From Streptomyces sp. HUAS CB01 (GTDB taxonomy: Bacteria > Actinomycetota > Actinomycetes > Streptomycetales > Streptomycetaceae), in assembly GCF_030406905.1 (NCBI RefSeq), contig NZ_CP129137.1, positions 1,925,001 to 1,989,000 on the forward strand: DNA of 64,000 nt. Reading direction: 5' to 3'. The notes beneath the pieces were generated by a model. That model made no database searches. It had not been told where the DNA came from and saw only the letters and a program-made list of their open reading frames with translations. Positions within the stretch are counted from its first letter, which is position 1; each line of letters starts with the position of its first letter. Of the stretch, positions 26,610 through 35,105 are shown piece after piece. The translations under genes were made by a program, and so were the position numbers.

Positions 26610-27949
26610 TGACGGCCGGGAGCCCTGCCGCCGGCGACGAGGAGAAGGGCGGTCTGCGGTCGGCTCTCGGCGGGCTGACCACACGCGGCCGCTCGTTCCT
26701 GGCGGCCGGGGTGGCCGCGGCGGTGTGCGCGGTGGTGCTCGGGCAGAGCGATCTGCTCCGGGTCGGACTGCTGCTCGCCGCGCTGCCCCTGATCTGCGTG
26801 GCCGTGCTGTACCGCACCCGCTACCGGGTGGCGGGCAGCCGGAGACTGTTCCCCTCCCGGGTGCCCGCCGGGTCCGAGGCGCGCGTGCATCTGCGCCTGG
26901 ACAACGTCTCCCGGCTGCCCACGGGCCTGCTGATGCTCCAGGACCACGTGCCCTACGTCCTGGGGCCGCGGCCCCGGTTCGTGCTGGACCGGGTGGAGCC
27001 GGGCGGGCGGCGCGAGGTGTCGTACCGGGTCCGGTCGGACCTGCGCGGACGCTATCCGCTCGGACCGCTGCAGCTGCGGCTGAACGACCCGTTCGGCATG
27101 TGCGAGCTGACCCGTTCCTTCAGCTCCTCCGACACCCTCACGGTGATCCCCCGCACCGAGCCGCTGCCGCCGGTGCGGCTCTCGGGCGATGCCACGGGGT
27201 ACGGCGACGGACGGCTCCGCACGCTGGCCCTGGCCGGGGACGACGACATCATCCCCCGGACCTACCGGCACGGGGACGATCTGCGCCGGGTGCACTGGCG
27301 TTCCACGGCCCGCTACGGCGAGCTGATGGTGCGCCGCGAGGAGCAGCCGCAGCGGGCCAGGTGCACGGTGCTGCTGGACACCCGGGGCGCGGCCTACCGG
27401 GGCGCGGGACCCGACTCTGCCTTCGAGTGGGCGGTGTCCGGCGCGGCCTCCGCCCTGGTGCACATGCTGGAGCGGGGCTTCTCGGTCCGGCTGCTCACGG
27501 ACACGGGCACCTCGGTGCCCGGCGACGGCGGGGACGGTGTCGCCGGCTCGCTCCAGGAGTCCGCGGAGTCGGCCGGGCTGATGCTGGACGCGCTCGCCGT
27601 CGTGGACCACTCGGACGGTGCGGGGTTGTCGCGCGCGTACGACGTGCTGCGCGGCGGCGGGGAGGGTCTGCTGGTCGCCTTCCTCGGCGACCTGGACGAG
27701 GAACAGGCGGCGGTGGCGGCCCGGATGCGGCAGAGAAGCGGAAGTGCGGTCGCGTTCGTGCTGGACAGCGGCCTCTGGACGGCGGACGGAACGATGGACG
27801 ACGCCGTGGCGGCACGGCTGCGCGAGGCCGGTTGGACGGTGGTCCCCGTCGGGCCGGGCGCGGCACTGCCCGAGCTGTGGCGGCAGGCGGCGCGCGAGCG
27901 GGCGGCCGCCCCGGCCGGTACGACGGGTCTTTCTGGGGGATGGACATGA
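26609..27949 (+). CDS. DUF58 domain membrane-associated protein
   Basis: 446 residues. Two closely spaced hydrophobic segments near residues 29-64, an extracytoplasmic or cytosolic middle, and the DUF58 core RTYRHGDDLRRVHWRSTARYGELMVRREEQ (about 215-245; key residues R-Y-x-x-G-D and W-x-x-T-A), with a VWA-like remainder. DUF58 proteins commonly partner with MoxR ATPases. The ATG at 26609 overlaps the moxR stop, and the 3' end overlaps the transglutaminase gene (ATGA), so all three form one operon. Substrate unknown. Confidence 0.9.
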   Translation: MTAGSPAAGDEEKGGLRSALGGLTTRGRSFLAAGVAAAVCAVVLGQSDLLRVGLLLAALPLICVAVLYRTRYRVAGSRRLFPSRVPAGSEARVHLRLDNVSRLPTGLLMLQDHVPYVLGPRPRFVLDRVEPGGRREVSYRVRSDLRGRYPLGPLQLRLNDPFGMCELTRSFSSSDTLTVIPRTEPLPPVRLSGDATGYGDGRLRTLALAGDDDIIPRTYRHGDDLRRVHWRSTARYGELMVRREEQPQRARCTVLLDTRGAAYRGAGPDSAFEWAVSGAASALVHMLERGFSVRLLTDTGTSVPGDGGDGVAGSLQESAESAGLMLDALAVVDHSDGAGLSRAYDVLRGGGEGLLVAFLGDLDEEQAAVAARMRQRSGSAVAFVLDSGLWTADGTMDDAVAARLREAGWTVVPVGPGAALPELWRQAARERAAAPAGTTGLSGGWT

Positions 27950-30363
27950 GCGGCCGTGGAAGGCTCGCGCTGTGCGCCTACGCCGCCACGCTGATGGCGG
28001 CGGCCGCGATGACGCCGCTGGTCGATCCGTGGACGTGGCTGCTGCAGGCCGCGTTCCTGTCGGCACTGGTCAGCGGGGCGGGCGCCGCGGCCCGGCGGGT
28101 ACCGCTGGCGCGGCCGCTGACCGTGGCCGCCCAGGCCCTCCTGGCGCTGCTGATGCTCACGCTGGTCTTCGCCCGTGAGGAGGCCGTGCTCGGCCTGATC
28201 CCCGGGCCGGACGCCCTCACCACGCTCGGCGAGCTGCTGTCCGCCGGCGCGCAGGACGTCGGCCGGTACGCGATCCCGGCACCGGCGACCGACGGCATCA
28301 AGCTGATGCTGATCGGCGGGGTGCTGCTGATCGGCCTGATCGTGGACGCGCTGGCCGTGACGTACCGCAGCGCCGCCCCCGCGGGTCTGCCGCTGCTGGC
28401 CCTCTTCTCGGTGGCCGCCGGTCTCTCCGGGGGCGGGGCGGGCTGGTGGTGGTTCCTGCTGGCGGCCTCGGGTTATCTGATGCTGCTGCTGGCGGAGGGC
28501 CGGGACCGGCTGTCCCAGTGGGGCCGGGTCTTCGGTGGCGCACCGCCCCGCGGCAGGGCGGGGTTCGACCGCGGGGACGGGGCCGCCCACGCACCGGTGC
28601 GCACCGGCCGGCGGATCGGGGTGGCCGCGCTCGGGGTCGCCCTGGTCGTCCACTGGTCGCTCCCGGCACTCGGGGGCGGGCTGATCGGCCAGAACGGCGG
28701 CGGTGCGGGCACGGGCCCGGGCGGCGGCACCATCAACGCGGTGAACCCGGTGGTGACGCTGCAGGACAGCCTGAACCAGCCCGAGAGCCGGGAATGGCTC
28801 AAGTACAAGACGAACGCGAACGCCACCGGTGACATGTATCTGCGGATCATGGCACTGGACCAGTTCGACGGCGGGGCATGGAAGTTCTCGGTCCGCAAGG
28901 TCACCGACATCCCCGCCGAGCTGCCGCGCCCTGAGGGCCTGGGCAGTGGGGTCGGCACGACGGAGATCAGGACGAACATCTCCGCCGCCGGTGCCTACAA
29001 GCAGGGCTGGCTGCCCATGCCGTACCCCGCCACCAAGGTGGCCGTGGACGGCAAGTGGCGCTTCGACCCCGCCCGGCGCACGATCGTCGGCGACCGGGGG
29101 CAGACGACCGGCGGGCTGCAGTACTCCGTCACCAGCCTCCAGGTGAGGCCCTCCGCGCAGCAGCTCGCGGAGGCGCCGAAGGCCCCGGCGGCGCTGCTGG
29201 AGGAGTACACCAAGGTCCCGGACGCGCTGCCGGCCGACGTGGGGTCCACGGCGCTGCGGGTGACACGCGGCGCCGCGAACGACTACGAGCGGGCGGTCGC
29301 GCTCCAGGACTGGTTCGCCGCGGACGGCGGCTTCACCTACGACACCCAGGTGGATTCGGGCGGCGGCGTCCAGGCGATCTCCCGCTTCCTGAAGAACAAG
29401 GAAGGGTTCTGCATCCACTTCTCGTTCTCCATGGCCGCGATGGCGCGGACGCTGGGGATACCGGCCCGGGTAGCGGTGGGCTTCACCCCCGGCACGCCTG
29501 CGGCCGACGGAGCGATGTCGGTGAGCAACCAGGACGCCCACGCCTGGCCCGAGCTGTACTTCGAGGGCGTGGGGTGGACCCGGTTCGAACCGACGCCGAC
29601 GCGGGGCAACGCGCCCGACTACACGCGTGCGGCCACCCCGTCCGGCGGGCCGAGCAGCCCTGCGTCGCCGGAGGCCGACGCGTCGCAGGCGGTGCCCGCC
29701 GCCCCGTCGCAGTCGTCCGACTGCTCCCCGCAGGAGCGGCGGCTCGGCGAGTGCGGCGCCACGGCGCCGCAGGACGTCTCGGTGTCGGAGGACGAGGGCC
29801 CGTCGCTCGCGACGGTCCTGATGTGGACCGGGGCGATCGCCGCCGTGCTGCTGCTCCCGCTGCTGCCGATGCTCTGGCGGACGAGACTGCGCAGGTCCCG
29901 GCTCGGCTCCGAGGGACGTACGGCCGAGGAGGCCGCGGCGCGGACGCTGCTGGTCTGGCAGGAGATCGCCGACACCGCCTGGGACCACGGCATCACGCCG
30001 GACGAGTCCCTGTCCCCGAGGAAGGCAGCCGCCCGCATCGTCCGGCTCGGCGGGTTGGAGGGCGCAGCCGCTGACTCGGTCCACCGGGTGGCCCATGCGG
30101 TGGAGCAGGTGCTGTACGCGCCGAGGCCCGTCCCGGGAACGGGGCTGGCCGAGGACGCCGGCCGGGTGCGGGCGGGTCTCGCGGAGCGGGCCGGCCGCGT
30201 CGACGGCCTGCGGGCGCTGTTGCTGCCACGCTCCGCCGCCCGTGTCGTCTGGGCCTGCTCGGAGCGCTGGAACGTCCTCACGGACCGCGCGGCCACCACC
30301 CGCCGCCGGCTCCTGGACCGCGCGATGGCCCAGCTGCGCAGACCGCTGCGGCAGCGCGGCTGA
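27946..30363 (+). CDS. Membrane-anchored transglutaminase-like protease/transferase (TgpA-type)
   Basis: 805 residues. An N-terminal membrane domain with about six helices (to residue ~235) is followed by an external transglutaminase-like core, a further helix (about 620-645) and a C-terminal DUF4129-type cytosolic tail. The core has C489 in KEGFCIHFSFSM and H532 in NQDAHAWPELYF; the third position is Glu in GWTRFEPTPT. The ATG at 27946 overlaps the DUF58 stop (ATGA) and has GGGGG 8 bases upstream; an ATG at 27940 is also possible. MoxR-DUF58-transglutaminase operons are widespread, but the substrate is not known. Confidence 0.9.
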   Translation: MSGRGRLALCAYAATLMAAAAMTPLVDPWTWLLQAAFLSALVSGAGAAARRVPLARPLTVAAQALLALLMLTLVFAREEAVLGLIPGPDALTTLGELLSAGAQDVGRYAIPAPATDGIKLMLIGGVLLIGLIVDALAVTYRSAAPAGLPLLALFSVAAGLSGGGAGWWWFLLAASGYLMLLLAEGRDRLSQWGRVFGGAPPRGRAGFDRGDGAAHAPVRTGRRIGVAALGVALVVHWSLPALGGGLIGQNGGGAGTGPGGGTINAVNPVVTLQDSLNQPESREWLKYKTNANATGDMYLRIMALDQFDGGAWKFSVRKVTDIPAELPRPEGLGSGVGTTEIRTNISAAGAYKQGWLPMPYPATKVAVDGKWRFDPARRTIVGDRGQTTGGLQYSVTSLQVRPSAQQLAEAPKAPAALLEEYTKVPDALPADVGSTALRVTRGAANDYERAVALQDWFAADGGFTYDTQVDSGGGVQAISRFLKNKEGFCIHFSFSMAAMARTLGIPARVAVGFTPGTPAADGAMSVSNQDAHAWPELYFEGVGWTRFEPTPTRGNAPDYTRAATPSGGPSSPASPEADASQAVPAAPSQSSDCSPQERRLGECGATAPQDVSVSEDEGPSLATVLMWTGAIAAVLLLPLLPMLWRTRLRRSRLGSEGRTAEEAAARTLLVWQEIADTAWDHGITPDESLSPRKAAARIVRLGGLEGAAADSVHRVAHAVEQVLYAPRPVPGTGLAEDAGRVRAGLAERAGRVDGLRALLLPRSAARVVWACSERWNVLTDRAATTRRRLLDRAMAQLRRPLRQRG

Positions 30364-30377
30364 CGCCGGCACGACGA

Positions 30378-30412
30378 CCGGGCCCGGCGGGAGCATGTCC
30401 CACCGGGCCCGG
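30378..30412 (+). terminator. Terminator of the MoxR operon
   Basis: A 15-bp stem with one mismatch (30378-30392 with 30398-30412) and a five-base loop, 15 bases after the stop. Confidence 0.8.
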
Positions 30413-30685
30413 CCGATGTCCGGGACGGGGAGGGCCGGGCCCTCGTGCGGTGGCGGACGGACGGACCGTGCGGCGCCGGACGAACGGACCCGTGCGGCGG
30501 CGGACGAACGGGCGCGGGGTCGCCTGAAGCGGTACGGACCGCCCAGGCCGGACGCGCCGGAGGCGTACGGGGCCACCGGGCCTGCCCTCGCGCAGACGGG
30601 TGGAGACTTCGTTCAGCATCACCGGAGGCGTACGGGGCCACCGGAAGCGAGCGTGTGCGGGGCCGGAGCCGGACGGGAAGACGCG
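30413..30685. other. Intergenic stretch with direct repeats
   Basis: No gene seen. A 23-base sequence occurs twice without change (30557-30579 and 30622-30644). Shorter gtgcggcg/cggacgaacgg units repeat around 30467-30515. Composition is coding-like, but no frame shows recognisable protein. Confidence 0.5.
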
Positions 30686-30716
30686 TGAGGGGTGACCGCA
30701 GTGCGGTCACCCCTCA
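30686..30716 (-). terminator. Terminator of the DUF3040 gene
   Basis: A perfect 14-bp stem (30686-30699 with 30703-30716) with a three-base loop, 39 bases downstream of the stop on the minus strand. Confidence 0.85.
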
Positions 30717-30755
30717 GTCATGTCGGAGTGCGTGGACGGGGACGTCACACGGGGC

Positions 30756-31148
30756 TCAGTGCCCCTGCTCGTCGCGGCGGCGCTGCCACCGCTGCTCGAT
30801 CCGGTCCATCATCGACCGGCGCTGCCTGGGCTGTCGGCGCGTGGCCTCGGCCCCGGGGCCGCTTTGCTCACCCGGCTTGGGCGCCTTGCGCCAGCCGGTG
30901 ACCGCCAGGACCGCACAGCCGAGCATGACGAGAAAACCCACCACGCTGATCCAGATCTGCTGGGCGACCATTCCGGCCATGAGGAGCGCGATACCCACCA
31001 GGAAGCCGGCGACCGCTTGGTAGACCCGTCGTCGGGTGTACGTACGCAGCCCGCTTCCCTCAAGCGCTGTCGCGAACTTGGGATCTTCGGCGTACAGCGC
31101 TCGCTCCATCTGCTCGAGCATTCGCTGCTCGTGCTCCGAGAGCGGCAC
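30756..31148 (-). CDS. DUF3040 small membrane protein (SCO2097-like)
   Basis: 130 residues. A conserved acidic N-terminus PLSEHEQRMLEQMERALYAE, typical of DUF3040, is followed by two transmembrane helices (about 43-61 and 65-83) and a basic Arg/Gln-rich tail. The homologue in this position in S. coelicolor, SCO2097, has been reported as a small membrane protein that contacts FtsZ and SsgB; applying that role here is inference from synteny. The start is GTG at 31148 with AGGAGG 6 bases upstream. Confidence 0.88.
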   Translation of the reverse strand: MPLSEHEQRMLEQMERALYAEDPKFATALEGSGLRTYTRRRVYQAVAGFLVGIALLMAGMVAQQIWISVVGFLVMLGCAVLAVTGWRKAPKPGEQSGPGAEATRRQPRQRRSMMDRIEQRWQRRRDEQGH

Positions 31149-31325
31149 GGAGTCCTCCTAGTCGTCGGTCGCGGGGGGCGACCGGTATGCGGCCCTTTCA
31201 GGATAGGCAGGGAATCGCCCCCGTGAAACCCGCCGAGTGCCCGATTGCCCTTCGGGGCCTGCCATGCCGGATCGACTGCTGAGGCGTTGATTCCCCAACC
31301 GCCTGTCCGTCATGCCGGATCGTGT

Positions 31326-31361
31326 CCCCCGATCATACGGGGCGAACGCCTCGATCGGGGG
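31326..31361. repeat. Inverted repeat upstream of the DUF3040 gene
   Basis: cccccgatc (31326-31334) and gatcggggg (31353-31361) are inverted copies with an 18-base spacer. Two direct copies of catgccggatcg also lie nearby (31263-31274 and 31311-31322). The role is unknown; operator or mRNA structure are both possible. Confidence 0.45.
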
Positions 31362-31391
31362 GCCTGTGGCGTACTCCATCTGCAGCTGCGT

Positions 31392-31437
31392 GGCTGATCA
31401 GCGGCGGGCCCGCCGCTCCGGGGGCCGGTGATCAGCC
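31392..31437 (-). terminator. Nested palindromes at the 3' end of the methyltransferase gene
   Basis: An 18-base perfect palindrome (31400-31417) lies inside a wider inverted repeat, ggctgatca (31392-31400) with tgatcagcc (31429-31437). The right arm overlaps the methyltransferase stop codon, so a terminator on the minus strand is likely. Confidence 0.6.
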
Positions 31438-32220
31438 GTGCTTCTCGCCGAGGACGTGGAGCTGGCCGGCGACGGCGTGGAACGCGGGCGACTCGGCGGC
31501 GGCCTCCTCCAGTTTGAGCAGGGCTTCCAGCGCCCCCGGCTCGGTGTCCACGAGCACGCCCGGGACCAGGTCGGCGAAGACCCGGACACCGTGCACGGAA
31601 CGGATCTCCAGTCCCGAGTCGCCGACGAGTTGCGTCAGCTGCTCGACCGTGAACCGGTGCGGCGTCGGGTCGCCCTCGCCCCAGCGCCCCGCCGGGTCGC
31701 CGAGGGCCCGCCGGGCCTCGGTGAAGTGCCCCGCCAGGGCCCTGGCCAGCACGGCGCCGCCGAGCCCCGCGGCGAGCAGGCTCAGGGCGCCGCCGGGGCG
31801 CAGCGCCTCCACCGCGTTCCGCACGCCTTCGGCCGGGTCCTCGACGTACTCGAGCACGCCGTGGAACAGCACGGCGTCGAAGCCGCCGCGCTCCACCACG
31901 TCGAACAGCCCGTGCACATCGCCCTGGACCCCGCGCACCTGGTCGGCCACCCCGGCCTCGGCCGCCCGGCGCTCCAGCGCGAACAGCGCGTTCGGACTGG
32001 GGTCGACCACGGTGACGCGGTGGCCGAGGCGGGCCGCGGGCACGGCGAAGTTGCCGGAGCCGCCGCCGGTGTCGAGGACGTCCAGGGCGTCCCGTCCGGT
32101 CGCCTTGACCCGTCGGTCCAGTGCGTCCCTGAGCACCTCCCAGACCACGGCCGTGCGAAGGGACGCGCGGGACGGGGTCTCCCCGCGGCGAGGCCGAACG
32201 GGGGGCATCTGGTCCGACAC
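31432..32220 (-). CDS. Class I SAM-dependent methyltransferase
   Basis: 262 residues. The SAM-binding motif I is VLDTGGGSGNFAVPAARLG (about 48-66), motif II acidic residue in VTVVDPSPNAL, and motif IV-like GFDAVLFHGVLEYVEDP. The overall fold resembles SmtA/CmoB-like methyltransferases. The substrate cannot be read from the sequence. The start is GTG at 32220 with GAGGAG 9 bases upstream. It is conserved next to the HEPN and DUF3040 genes in Streptomyces, as far as I recall. Confidence 0.88.
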   Translation of the reverse strand: MSDQMPPVRPRRGETPSRASLRTAVVWEVLRDALDRRVKATGRDALDVLDTGGGSGNFAVPAARLGHRVTVVDPSPNALFALERRAAEAGVADQVRGVQGDVHGLFDVVERGGFDAVLFHGVLEYVEDPAEGVRNAVEALRPGGALSLLAAGLGGAVLARALAGHFTEARRALGDPAGRWGEGDPTPHRFTVEQLTQLVGDSGLEIRSVHGVRVFADLVPGVLVDTEPGALEALLKLEEAAAESPAFHAVAGQLHVLGEKHG

Positions 32221-32389
32221 GGCAGTTGACTCCTCGGCGCGGGTGCCGCCCCTGCTGACGGGGCGTGAACGGTGCAGGCTGGCTCCACCCTATTGCCTCG
32301 GCCGGGCGCCCCGGTCATCCCACGGCGTCCCCGGCCTCTCCCCCGGCCCCGCCGTCACCGGCCCGGTCCTCCCCGGCCGCCCAGTTCGG

Positions 32390-32950
32390 TCACCCCACGG
32401 CGCCCCCCGGCCGTGCGCCCGTGCCCCCGGAGCCCGTCGGCTCGGGCCTGGCCTGCGGAAGCACCGGCTGGAGCACCAGCATCCGCTCCACCAGCCTCAC
32501 GAACATGGCCACGTCGCGGAGCAGGTCGTCGGCGTCGCGGCTGCCGGCGGCACCGGGGATGCCCGCCTCGGCGCGGGCCCGGCGCTCGGCACCGGAGGCG
32601 AAGAGCGCACTCCACTCCGTGAGCTCCGGGGCGATCTCCGGCAGGACCTCCCACGCGGAGCGTATGCGGGCCCGGCGGCGCGGGCTGGTCTCGGGCCGTC
32701 CGCGGGCGGCGAGGACGGCCGCGGCGGTGCGCAGCGCGGCGAGATGGGCCGTGGCATACCGCTCGTTGGGCGTCTCGAGGCGCGCGGCCTCGTCCAGGCC
32801 CGCACGCGCCTGGGCGAGCAGGTCGAGTGCGGCGGGGGGTGCGGACGAGCGCCGCAGCACGGGGTGGACGTCGGTCGCGGGTCCGGTCGGTGAGGGGGCA
32901 GGGCCGCCTGCGCGGAGCCGGCGTGCGGCAGCGGCGTACGAGCTGGCCAT
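32390..32950 (-). CDS. SAV_6107-family HEPN domain protein
   Basis: 186 residues, mostly helical. The central region TPNERYATAHLAALRTAAAV matches the SAV_6107 HEPN family as I know it. It holds R64-Y-A-T-A-H69, an R-x4-H pattern like the catalytic motif of HEPN ribonucleases. The C-terminal helix has DADDLLRDVAMFVRLVERML, and the last 20 residues are Pro/Gly rich. The ATG at 32950 is fixed by AGGAGG 7 bases upstream; the frame is open to 33022. No partner antitoxin (MNT-type nucleotidyltransferase) is adjacent; the next gene downstream is the methyltransferase. RNase activity is inference from the motif. Confidence 0.85.
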   Translation of the reverse strand: MASSYAAAARRLRAGGPAPSPTGPATDVHPVLRRSSAPPAALDLLAQARAGLDEAARLETPNERYATAHLAALRTAAAVLAARGRPETSPRRRARIRSAWEVLPEIAPELTEWSALFASGAERRARAEAGIPGAAGSRDADDLLRDVAMFVRLVERMLVLQPVLPQARPEPTGSGGTGARPGGAVG

Positions 32951-33168
32951 GACGAGCCTCCTGTCGTCGGGTGACGGCACTCCGGGCCGTCCGGGAACCA
33001 TGGTGGGGGCCACCACTGACAATTCGCCCTGACCTGGGCTTGTCCCGGGCGAAGCGGGTACGGGACTCCGTGGTCCGGCCCACTCGCGGTGGTGAGGTGG
33101 CCGGGCGGCCGCCGGGCTAAGGTGATTCGAGGAGCACGGCGGAGCATGTGGGACATCCCGGAGCGGTC

Positions 33169-34011
33169 ATGCGGGAACGACGCAGTGACCCGCCCGACAG
33201 TGCGCAGGCCCTCCTCCTCACCCTCGGGCGTCTCGTGGACCAGGCCCTGGAGCGGATCAGGCTCCAGCAGGCCCGTGTCGAGCTGGCCATGGCCATGCAG
33301 CGCCACATGCTCCCCCCGGACCTCCCGGAGCTTCCCGGCCTGCGGGTCGCGGCCCGTTACGCGCCCGCCAGGGACGGGCTGGAGGTGGGCGGCGACTGGT
33401 ACGACGCCTTCATGATGCTGGACGGCTCGCTCGGGCTGGCGATCGGCGACGTGCAGGGCCACGACATGGAGGCGGTCGCCTTCATGGGACAGGTCCGCAC
33501 GAGTCTGCGGGCGCTCGCCGAGATGACGAGCGACCCCCGCGAGGTCCTGGGCCGCGCCAACGACCTGCTCATCTCCATGGGCTGCGGACTGTTCGCCACC
33601 TGCTGCTTCCTGCGGTTCGACCCGGCGACCCGCGACCTCCAGGTGTCCCGGGCGGGCCATGTGCCGATGGTGTGGGCCACCGCCGGCGGCGGCTACGGCG
33701 TCGCGCTGGACCGCGGCGGTCCACCTCTCGGGATCCTCGCCGGCGAGCGCTACCCGGTGACGCACCGCAGGCTGACGGAGCCCGGGGTGCTCGTCCTGCT
33801 CACCGACGGGGTGGTGGAGGGGCCGGCGTACCCCATGGAGGCCGGGCTGGCCGAGGTCGCCAAGCTGGTGCGGACCGGTTTCGACGCGGACCCCGACGTC
33901 CTCGCGTCCGCGGTGATCGAAGTGGCCGACCTGACCGGCCACCGGGACGACGCCGCCGTGCTCGTCGCCCGTTACGACGGGCCGGCGGCCCCCTCCGCCG
34001 GCCCGGTCTGA
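33169..34011 (+). CDS. SpoIIE-type PP2C serine phosphatase
   Basis: 280 residues. A short N-terminal helix (about 10-45, a linker coiled coil ending AMAMQRHMLPPDLPEL) leads into a complete PPM/SpoIIE phosphatase domain. Metal-binding positions are visible in EVGGDWYDAF, LAIGDVQGHDMEA, VLLTDGVVEG and GHRDDAAVLVARY. Such proteins dephosphorylate anti-sigma-factor antagonists in partner-switching systems. No sensor domain is attached, but the next gene is a MASE1 membrane sensor. The ATG at 33169 has GGAG at good spacing; a GTG at 33148 is an alternative. Confidence 0.9.
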   Translation: MRERRSDPPDSAQALLLTLGRLVDQALERIRLQQARVELAMAMQRHMLPPDLPELPGLRVAARYAPARDGLEVGGDWYDAFMMLDGSLGLAIGDVQGHDMEAVAFMGQVRTSLRALAEMTSDPREVLGRANDLLISMGCGLFATCCFLRFDPATRDLQVSRAGHVPMVWATAGGGYGVALDRGGPPLGILAGERYPVTHRRLTEPGVLVLLTDGVVEGPAYPMEAGLAEVAKLVRTGFDADPDVLASAVIEVADLTGHRDDAAVLVARYDGPAAPSAGPV

Positions 34012-34078
34012 CGCCGCTTCCACGGACCTCGGAGGGGGCCGACTCGCCGCCCCGTCACCGGCGAAGGAAACTGCTGTC

Positions 34079-35026
34079 GTGCGCAATGAGGAGATCCGGC
34101 GTTACGGCTCGTCGGCGCTGCGGATCCTCGCTGTGGCCGCGGTCTACTACGGCTCCGCCAGGCTCGGGCTGATCCAGCAGCTGGTGCGCGGGCAGGTCAC
34201 CCCGCTGTGGCCGCCGACGGGGGTGGCGCTGGCCGGTCTGCTGTTCTTCGGACTGCGGGTCTGGCCCGGCATCGCGCTCGGGGCGTTCCTGGTCAACTTC
34301 TCCATCGGCCCGACCCCCTTCGCGGTGCTCGCCATCGCCGCCGGCAACACCGCGGCGCCGGTCTGCGCATACCTGCTGCTGCGCCGGGCGCGGTTCCGCC
34401 AGGAGCTGGACCGGCTGCGGGACGTGCTGGCGCTCGTCTTCCTCGGGGCGCTGGGCGGCATGCTGGTCAGCTCGACCGTCGGCACCGCGACCCTCGTCCA
34501 GGCCGGGGCGCTGGATCCGGACCGCTTCTGGCCCGCGTGGTCGGTGTGGTGGACGGGCGACGCGATGGGCGTGCTGGTGGTGACGCCGTTCCTGCTCGTG
34601 CTGCGCCGGGCGCGGTGGCCCGTCCCGGCCGGTCCGGCCCGCTGGGCGGAGGCGACGGCGCTCGGGCTCTGCACGCTCGGCGTCACCCTGCTGGCGACCT
34701 CGACCCGGAACTCGTCGCTGCTGTTCCTGGTCTTCCCGTGCCTGATCTGGGCGGCCTTCCGGTTCCAGCTCGCGGGGGCGGCGCCCTGCGCGCTCCTGGT
34801 CTCGACGCTCGCGATCACGGCGGCGGCCCGGCAGCTGGGACCGTTCGCCGGGCACGACCTGTTCGCGAACATGGTCACGCTGCAGGCCTTCAACGGCGCC
34901 ACGGCGCTGACGGCGCTGCTGATGGCGGCCGTGATCACCGAGCGGAACCAGACCCACGAGGAGATCAAACGCGTCTGCGCCCGGCTCGCCGAGATCGTGG
35001 CGGGCGCAGAGCCGCGCGACCGCTGA
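34079..35026 (+). CDS. MASE1-domain integral membrane protein without output domain
   Basis: 315 residues with about eight transmembrane helices. The MASE1 signature is visible in VTPLWPPTGVALAGLLFFG, WPGIALGAFLVNF and WWTGDAMGVLVVTPFLLVL. MASE1 is normally the membrane sensor of histidine kinases, cyclases or SpoIIE phosphatases; here only about 25 cytosolic residues follow the last helix. Just upstream, on the same strand, is a SpoIIE phosphatase lacking a sensor, so the two may form a split receptor (inference). The start is GTG at 34079 with AAGGA 10 bases before it. Confidence 0.87.
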   Translation: MRNEEIRRYGSSALRILAVAAVYYGSARLGLIQQLVRGQVTPLWPPTGVALAGLLFFGLRVWPGIALGAFLVNFSIGPTPFAVLAIAAGNTAAPVCAYLLLRRARFRQELDRLRDVLALVFLGALGGMLVSSTVGTATLVQAGALDPDRFWPAWSVWWTGDAMGVLVVTPFLLVLRRARWPVPAGPARWAEATALGLCTLGVTLLATSTRNSSLLFLVFPCLIWAAFRFQLAGAAPCALLVSTLAITAAARQLGPFAGHDLFANMVTLQAFNGATALTALLMAAVITERNQTHEEIKRVCARLAEIVAGAEPRDR

Positions 35027-35040
35027 ACTCCCCACCCGTT

Positions 35041-35069
35041 TTGCTTCGTTCCCGGGTTCGGAGTAGCTT
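35041..35069 (+). promoter_or_regulatory. Promoter of the ATPase-Pip-TetR operon
   Basis: TTGCTT (35041-35046) and TAGCTT (35064-35069) are 17 bases apart. The predicted start point, near 35076, falls inside the palindrome at 35068-35093. Confidence 0.65.
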
Positions 35070-35093
35070 TTGCACTGACCAGTCAGTTCAAAA
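35068..35093. promoter_or_regulatory. 26-bp near-perfect palindrome, probable TetR operator
   Basis: The two 12-base arms (35068-35079 and 35082-35093) match as an inverted repeat at 11 of 12 positions around a central CA; the core is actgac-ca-gtcagt. It overlaps the -10 end and the start point of the operon promoter. The third gene of the operon encodes a TetR regulator, so autorepression is the likely use. Confidence 0.75.
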
Positions 35094-35105
35094 GGGGGAG
35101 GCCGC

